Of a stretch of 8,922 bases of DNA, positions 5,497-8,922 are shown one piece after another. Below the pieces are notes generated by a model that saw nothing but the letters and a program-made list of their open reading frames with translations, had not been told where the DNA came from and made no database searches. The stretch is from positions 1-8,922 of the forward strand of contig CAZAON010000395.1 of the NCBI GenBank assembly GCA_964486655.1, written 5' to 3'. The number at the start of each line of letters is the position of its first letter. Position 1 is the first letter of the stretch. The position numbers were made by a program, and so were the translations under genes. The stretch comes from JADKIH01 sp964486655. Its GTDB lineage: Bacteria > Bacteroidota > Bacteroidia > AKYH767-A > 2013-40CM-41-45.

Positions 5497-6600
5497 ATGG
5501 AAACAACAGAAACTCTTTTAAAGCATATTCCACTAAACGATATTCATGTCGGACTTGGCGCCAAAATGGTGCCTTTCGCAGGATATGTAATGCCGGTATC
5601 CTATGAAGGAATAAATGCAGAACATGAAACGATCCGTACAAAAGTCGGAGTTTTTGATGTTTCACACATGGGAGAATTTATTTTGAAAGGTGAAAACGCT
5701 CTCGATCTCATCCAAAGAATTACAAGTAATGATGCTTCAAAACTTGTTGACGGAAAAGTTCAGTATAGTTGTTTCCCGAATGAGAATGGGGGCATAGTCG
5801 ATGATTTACTGGTTTACAGAATTGATGCGAAAACTTACATGTTAGTTGTGAATGCTTCGAACATTGAAAAGGACTGGAACTGGATTATGAAATTCAATAC
5901 GGCCAATGTTGAAATGCATAACATTTCCGATAAAACTACATTACTGGCAGTTCAGGGTCCGCTTGCCGCTGATGCTCTGCAATCACTCACAAAAATGCCA
6001 TTAAAGGATATCGAATATTATTCTTTTATGAAAGGAACTTTTGCCGGAATCGAGAACGTTCTCGTCTCGGCAACAGGCTACACGGGTGAAAAGGGATTCG
6101 AAATTTATTTTGAAAATAATGCCGCCGATCATATGTGGCATGCAATATTCGAAGCCGGTAAATCTTTCGGCATTAAACCGGTCGGACTCGGCGCAAGGGA
6201 TACCTTGAGACTTGAGATGGGATTTTGTCTGTATGGAAACGACATTGATGATACAACAAGTCCGATCGAAGCAGGTTTAGGTTGGATAACTAAATTCACG
6301 AAAGAGTTTACTAACAGTGCTGCTCTTAAGGAGCAAAAAGAAAAAGGAGTTGAAAGAAAGTTAACCGGATTTGAAATGATCGACCGCGGAATTCCAAGGC
6401 ATGATTATACAGTTCATGATGCGAATGGAAATGAAATCGGCCGCGTTACTTCCGGAACTCAATCACCTACTTTGCAAAAAGCAATAGGCATGGCATATAT
6501 TAAAACTCCATTCGCAAAGGAAGGAACAGAAATTTTTATCAGTGTCCGTGACAGAAAACTCAAGGCAAAGGTTGTGAAAACACCATTTGTTAAGAAGTAG
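5497..6600 (+). CDS. gcvT: Aminomethyltransferase, glycine cleavage system T protein
   Basis: This enzyme moves the aminomethyl group from the lipoyl arm of GcvH to tetrahydrofolate, giving 5,10-methylene-THF and ammonia, in the cytoplasmic glycine cleavage complex. The 367-residue length is normal. Family landmarks include AKMVPFAGYVMPVSY (22-36), FDVSHMGEF (53-61), the folate-site region QYSCFPNENGGIVDDLLVYR (89-108) with the conserved Asp of GGIVDD near 102, ATGYTGEKGFEIYF (192-205), GLGARDTLRLEMGFCLYGNDID (230-251) and SPIEAGLGWITKF (255-267). The C-terminal barrel is also complete (SGTQSPTLQKAIGMAYI). The start at 5497 has an A/T-rich leader and no Shine-Dalgarno. It lies 14 bp after the glycosyltransferase. 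No glycine riboswitch precedes it and no gcvH or gcvP is in the window. Its TAG stop begins a heptanucleotide array. The paralogue YgfZ is unlikely given the conserved GARDTLRLE and GNDID motifs. Confidence 0.97.
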   Translation: METTETLLKHIPLNDIHVGLGAKMVPFAGYVMPVSYEGINAEHETIRTKVGVFDVSHMGEFILKGENALDLIQRITSNDASKLVDGKVQYSCFPNENGGIVDDLLVYRIDAKTYMLVVNASNIEKDWNWIMKFNTANVEMHNISDKTTLLAVQGPLAADALQSLTKMPLKDIEYYSFMKGTFAGIENVLVSATGYTGEKGFEIYFENNAADHMWHAIFEAGKSFGIKPVGLGARDTLRLEMGFCLYGNDIDDTTSPIEAGLGWITKFTKEFTNSAALKEQKEKGVERKLTGFEMIDRGIPRHDYTVHDANGNEIGRVTSGTQSPTLQKAIGMAYIKTPFAKEGTEIFISVRDRKLKAKVVKTPFVKK

Positions 6601-6646
6601 ATGTTAGTTGATACCTATTAGCTATTAGATTTTAGGTATTACATAT
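6598..6646 (+). repeat. Heptanucleotide TAGnnnT array starting at the gcvT stop codon
   Basis: Seven consecutive 7-base units start with the stop codon: TAGATGT, TAGTTGA, TACCTAT, TAGCTAT, TAGATTT, TAGGTAT, TACATAT. Five of the seven begin with TAG, at offsets that cover all three reading frames. ATACCTA (6611-6617) and TAGGTAT (6633-6639) can also form a 7-bp stem. No T run follows, so a classical terminator is not evident. Confidence 0.6.
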
Positions 6647-6703
6647 GAGAACCTTAAGATTGTAAAAAAGATATTAAAAATGAATTCTAAAATCAGGCAT
6701 TTA

Positions 6704-6765
6704 TCTTCTAACATCTAACATCTAACATCTAACATCTAGCATCTAATATCTAACAACTAATATCT
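6704..6765 (-). repeat. Heptanucleotide array, opposite orientation, before comB
   Basis: On the plus strand this reads as eight AACATCT-type heptamers (6710-6765; the first four exact, then AGCATCT, AATATCT, AACAACT, AATATCT). On the minus strand it is TAGATGT-type units, eight in a row from 6759 down to 6704. It is therefore an inverted partner of the array after gcvT: 32 bases at 6599-6630 match the reverse complement of 6734-6765 at 25 positions. The right end overlaps the putative comB -7 element. Confidence 0.8.
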
Positions 6766-6768
6766 TTG
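6761..6768 (+). promoter_or_regulatory. Putative promoter -7 element of comB
   Basis: TATCTTTG fits TAnnTTTG and ends 44 bp before the ATG at 6813. It is fused to the last heptamer of the repeat array, so the -33 region would lie wholly within repeat sequence, where no TTTG is seen. Confidence 0.45.
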
Positions 6769-6812
6769 AAATTATCATAAATAATCGTTAATTCGCTAAT
6801 TGCATTTTCTAT

Positions 6813-7553
6813 ATGGAGCCAAAATTTACGCTCGATGCCTGTTTTTCACCATATCTGTACCCTGTTTACAGGGATGATAACAGCATTGTTGTAATTATCG
6901 ATATTTTAAGGGCTACATCCGCTATTTGCACTGCTTTCGAGCATGGTGCGGAAATGGTTATTCCGGTAGCTACTATCGAGGAGGCAAGGGTGTACAAGAA
7001 CAAGGGTTATCTGGTAGGTGCGGAACGAGATGCTATTGCTGTCGAAGGATTTGATTTTGGTAATTCGCCTTTCAGTTATATGAGCGATACGGTTAAAGGG
7101 AAAACCATTGTCATCTCTACAACAAATGGAACTCAGGCAGTGCATGCGGCCCGTGATGCATATAAAGTTGTCATCGGTTCATTCCTGAATATTACAGCCC
7201 TATGCAACTGGATCGTTAAGGAAAATAGAAATATTCTTTTACTCTGTTCGGGATGGAAAAATAAATTCAACCTTGAAGATGCTCTTTTTGCCGGTGCAAT
7301 GACAGAGACGTTAACTAGTATGACAGAGGATATTAAACTCGGTGATGCATGTCTCGCACTGAAATATCTTTATCAGCAGGCCCGTACTGAGCCATATAAA
7401 TTTCTAAACCACGCTTCTCATAAAGAGCGACTTGCCAGGCTGAATCTGAAAAAGGATATTAAATATTGCCTGACACCTGATCAGACTACTGCCATACCGG
7501 TTCTTCAGAATGGCGCATTAATAAAACTGGAACATACTTTGGAAAAAGTGTAA
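6813..7553 (+). CDS. comB: 2-phosphosulfolactate phosphatase family protein (ComB)
   Basis: ComB is a Mg-dependent acid phosphatase that, in methanogens, dephosphorylates 2-phosphosulfolactate on the way to coenzyme M. Bacterial homologues share the fold, but their physiological substrate is often unknown. The 246-residue length is typical. Conserved blocks are VVIIDILRATSAICTAFEHGAEMVIPVAT (26-54), GAERDAIAVEGFDFGNSP (69-86), IVISTTNGTQAV (99-110) and LLLCSGWKNKFNLEDALFAGA (142-162). The acidic residues in IDILRAT and EGFDFGNSP lie in the active-site region. It stands 212 bp after gcvT and has its own -7-like sequence, so it is probably a separate unit. No comA, comC or other CoM genes are nearby, so a role in sulfolactate metabolism is family-based, not shown. 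Confidence 0.9.
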   Translation: MEPKFTLDACFSPYLYPVYRDDNSIVVIIDILRATSAICTAFEHGAEMVIPVATIEEARVYKNKGYLVGAERDAIAVEGFDFGNSPFSYMSDTVKGKTIVISTTNGTQAVHAARDAYKVVIGSFLNITALCNWIVKENRNILLLCSGWKNKFNLEDALFAGAMTETLTSMTEDIKLGDACLALKYLYQQARTEPYKFLNHASHKERLARLNLKKDIKYCLTPDQTTAIPVLQNGALIKLEHTLEKV

Positions 7554-7607
7554 ACCGGTTTTGCCTGAAAGACAACAGTTTTTTTTTCTAAATATATTAT
7601 AGATTTT
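7554..7607. other. Convergent gap between comB and the EamA gene
   Basis: This 54-bp gap contains a 10-bp palindrome AAACCGGTTT (7552-7561, overlapping the comB stop) and a run of nine T (7579-7587) on the plus strand. The T run suggests a transcription end for comB, but no stable hairpin immediately precedes it. On the minus strand no T run follows the EamA stop. Confidence 0.3.
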
Positions 7608-8492
7608 TTAAAGCACCCTGCTCATCCTGATCTTATACACCATGTGGAGTACAACTGTCAGCATGATCATTAATGCTCCCGCGATGAATCCCATATTCAT
7701 TAATTTACCTTCACCGGCAAACAGTATTGCTAAAATGATTCCGTAAACAGGTTCGAGATTCAGGGCAAGCCCCATTGTATAAGCACTGACTTTTCGCAAT
7801 GCCTGAAGGGAAAGTATCCAAGTTAATACCGTACATACCAAAGACAGTATCATCAGATAGATAAAATCGGTTGTATCCGGAATAAGTTTATCTGTCGGTT
7901 GAATGATGAAGTAGAGTGGGAGCAGTAATGTCAGCAAAAACCATCCGCTGCTTAACTCAATTAAACTGATGGTAAGCGATTCATATTTCGAAGTAATTCG
8001 TTTGTTTAAAATGGAAAAGACCGCGCTCAGCAATGCACTTATCACTCCGACAATGATTCCTTTTGCGGCTGATAAGTCGGAATGATAGATGAGCGCAATT
8101 CCGGTTACAGCGAAAATGCTGAAAAAAATTTCTGTAATGTCAAACGGCTGCCGGTTAATTATTGGCTCAAGTATGGAAGCAAAAAGCGCAATGGATGACA
8201 AGCAGATCATCGCGACTGATATACTCGATAATTTTATGGAACCATAAAATGTTACCCAGTGAAGCATTACTAAAAAACCGATCAGGCCGATTCGTAAAAT
8301 TTCTTTAATGGAAATCTTCGGAAAACTCTTTCTGTAAAAGACAATGATTGCAATAGCGATACTGCTGATTAACATTCTGTACCAGACTAGCATTCCTTCG
8401 TTCAGATGAATTAATTTTCCCAATAGTCCCGTAAAGCCCCATAGGAAAATCGCAGTATGCATTTTAAAATAAGCGATGCGCATCGTCTGCAT
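7608..8492 (-). CDS. EamA/DMT-superfamily transporter
   Basis: A 294-residue inner-membrane carrier with ten predicted helices (about 11-29, 33-52, 66-86, 91-110, 120-136, 144-163, 172-197, 210-229, 236-258, 264-284). It is built from two EamA repeats: the first contains FLWGFTGLLGKLI and ends ASILEPIIN (105-113), the second ends LNLEPVYGIILAILFAGE (244-261). The LEP motif in both halves is characteristic. The family exports metabolites or amino acids, but the substrate cannot be read from sequence. The start codon at 8492 directly follows the TAA of the Maf gene (TAAATG), so translation is probably coupled. A second ATG three codons later (8483) is an equally good start. The C-terminus is short and basic, consistent with a cytoplasmic tail. 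Confidence 0.9.
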   Translation of the reverse strand: MQTMRIAYFKMHTAIFLWGFTGLLGKLIHLNEGMLVWYRMLISSIAIAIIVFYRKSFPKISIKEILRIGLIGFLVMLHWVTFYGSIKLSSISVAMICLSSIALFASILEPIINRQPFDITEIFFSIFAVTGIALIYHSDLSAAKGIIVGVISALLSAVFSILNKRITSKYESLTISLIELSSGWFLLTLLLPLYFIIQPTDKLIPDTTDFIYLMILSLVCTVLTWILSLQALRKVSAYTMGLALNLEPVYGIILAILFAGEGKLMNMGFIAGALMIMLTVVLHMVYKIRMSRVL

Positions 8493-8922
8493 TTACCTGA
8501 TTATCTCCTTCCATAATTCAACAATAGGCAAGCCCATTACATTAAAATAACTTCCTTCTATTTTTTTTATTAGCGGAATAACATTGTGATGGTCCTGTGA
8601 AAGTGTTTCCATAAACAGGTTTTCCAGGTTATGTGCTTTCAAAAATTGCGTTTCCTGTTCAGAACATGGATTCATTCCTTCGGGCAGGCATTCCTGAGCG
8701 CCGTATGACCCTGCCTTATCGTATGGTTTATATTGCCGGATATACCTCTGTAATTCTTCTTTACTTAGACTATTAAACGTCACATCCGATTCAACACAAA
8801 AATTTAATTTTCTATTTTCGTCAATAATACAAACTCCCGTAAACACCTGATGCGTCTTTCCATTTAATTCTGAGAGCATTTCCATCGCATGTGATTCATC
8901 TCCCGGTTTGTTGAGAACAATA
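8493..8922 (-). CDS. maf: Maf-family nucleoside triphosphate pyrophosphatase, 5' end outside window
   Basis: Maf proteins hydrolyse non-canonical or pyrimidine NTPs (dTTP, UTP and modified forms) to monophosphates, and overproduction blocks septation in some bacteria. The frame is open past the window edge: codons before the ATG at 8885 read IVLNKPGDESHA, matching the family's KP-D-A-ML stretch, so that ATG is internal. Visible landmarks are the ML-x2-L-x-G-x2-H-x-V-x-TGV pattern (MLSELNGKTHQVFTGV), ESDVTFNSLSKEELQRYI, KPYDKAGSYGAQE, and the C-terminal IEGSYFNVMGLPIVELW. About 40 residues (CLPEGMNPCSEQ to NVIPLI) separate YGAQE from KKIEGSYFNVMG, much longer than the few residues in E. coli-type Maf. 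The N-terminal S-R-R signature and catalytic Asp lie outside the window. It is co-directional with, and directly upstream of, the EamA transporter. Confidence 0.93.
   Translation of the reverse strand, partial: IVLNKPGDESHAMEMLSELNGKTHQVFTGVCIIDENRKLNFCVESDVTFNSLSKEELQRYIRQYKPYDKAGSYGAQECLPEGMNPCSEQETQFLKAHNLENLFMETLSQDHHNVIPLIKKIEGSYFNVMGLPIVELWKEIIR

Noticed and set aside
6611..6639. Classical hairpin terminator of gcvT (ATACCTA/TAGGTAT)
   Set aside because: The 7-bp A/T-rich stem is explained by the heptamer period and no T run follows.
7553..7590. Intrinsic terminator after comB
   Set aside because: There is a nine-T run, but the preceding bases give only about 3 paired positions next to it and the AAACCGGTTT palindrome is too far upstream and too short.

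Overview
The window looks like chromosomal DNA from a member of the Bacteroidota. Four things suggest this. One gene (1042-1947) encodes a secreted protein with a type IX secretion (Por) C-terminal sorting domain and dockerin-like repeats. Promoter-like octamers fit the Bacteroidota -7 consensus TAnnTTTG (TATCTTTG before two plus-strand genes). Start codons lack Shine-Dalgarno sequences and sit behind A/T-rich leaders. The housekeeping proteins read like Bacteroidota family members. The genus cannot be told from the sequence. No tRNA, rRNA, IS element or CRISPR array was seen.

Layout, left to right: the 3' end of rimO (1-395, plus); a long gene-free stretch (396-1041) with a perfect palindrome, a GC-rich 14-bp hairpin and a second GC-rich foldback; a T9SS cargo protein (1042-1947, plus); a membrane-anchored nucleotide-sugar 4,6-dehydratase of the CapD/WbpM/PglF family (2041-3912, minus); a 490-bp divergent intergenic region filled with a C-rich tandem repeat of 59-60 bp; a GT4-like glycosyltransferase (4403-5482, plus); gcvT (5497-6600, plus); a spacer with heptanucleotide repeats; comB-like 2-phosphosulfolactate phosphatase (6813-7553, plus); and, convergent with it, an EamA/DMT transporter (7608-8492, minus) directly behind a Maf-family nucleotide pyrophosphatase (8493 to beyond 8922, minus).

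The dehydratase and the divergent glycosyltransferase probably both serve surface polysaccharide or glycan synthesis: the first makes a modified nucleotide sugar at the inner membrane and the second transfers a sugar. GcvT belongs to the glycine cleavage system and follows the glycosyltransferase by only 14 bp, so it may be read from the same transcript. Maf and EamA abut (TAA immediately followed by ATG) and should be co-transcribed.

The genes themselves are ordinary. The most unusual content is between them: (1) heptanucleotide TAGnnnT arrays that begin exactly at the TAG stop codons of the dehydratase and gcvT, with an oppositely oriented array before comB; (2) a 59-60 bp repeat with ten CCCGAAAC copies and G-quadruplex potential on the strand that encodes the dehydratase; (3) unclassified stem-loops upstream of the T9SS gene. 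No defence system, phage or mobile element was found, and no new multi-gene system can be claimed.
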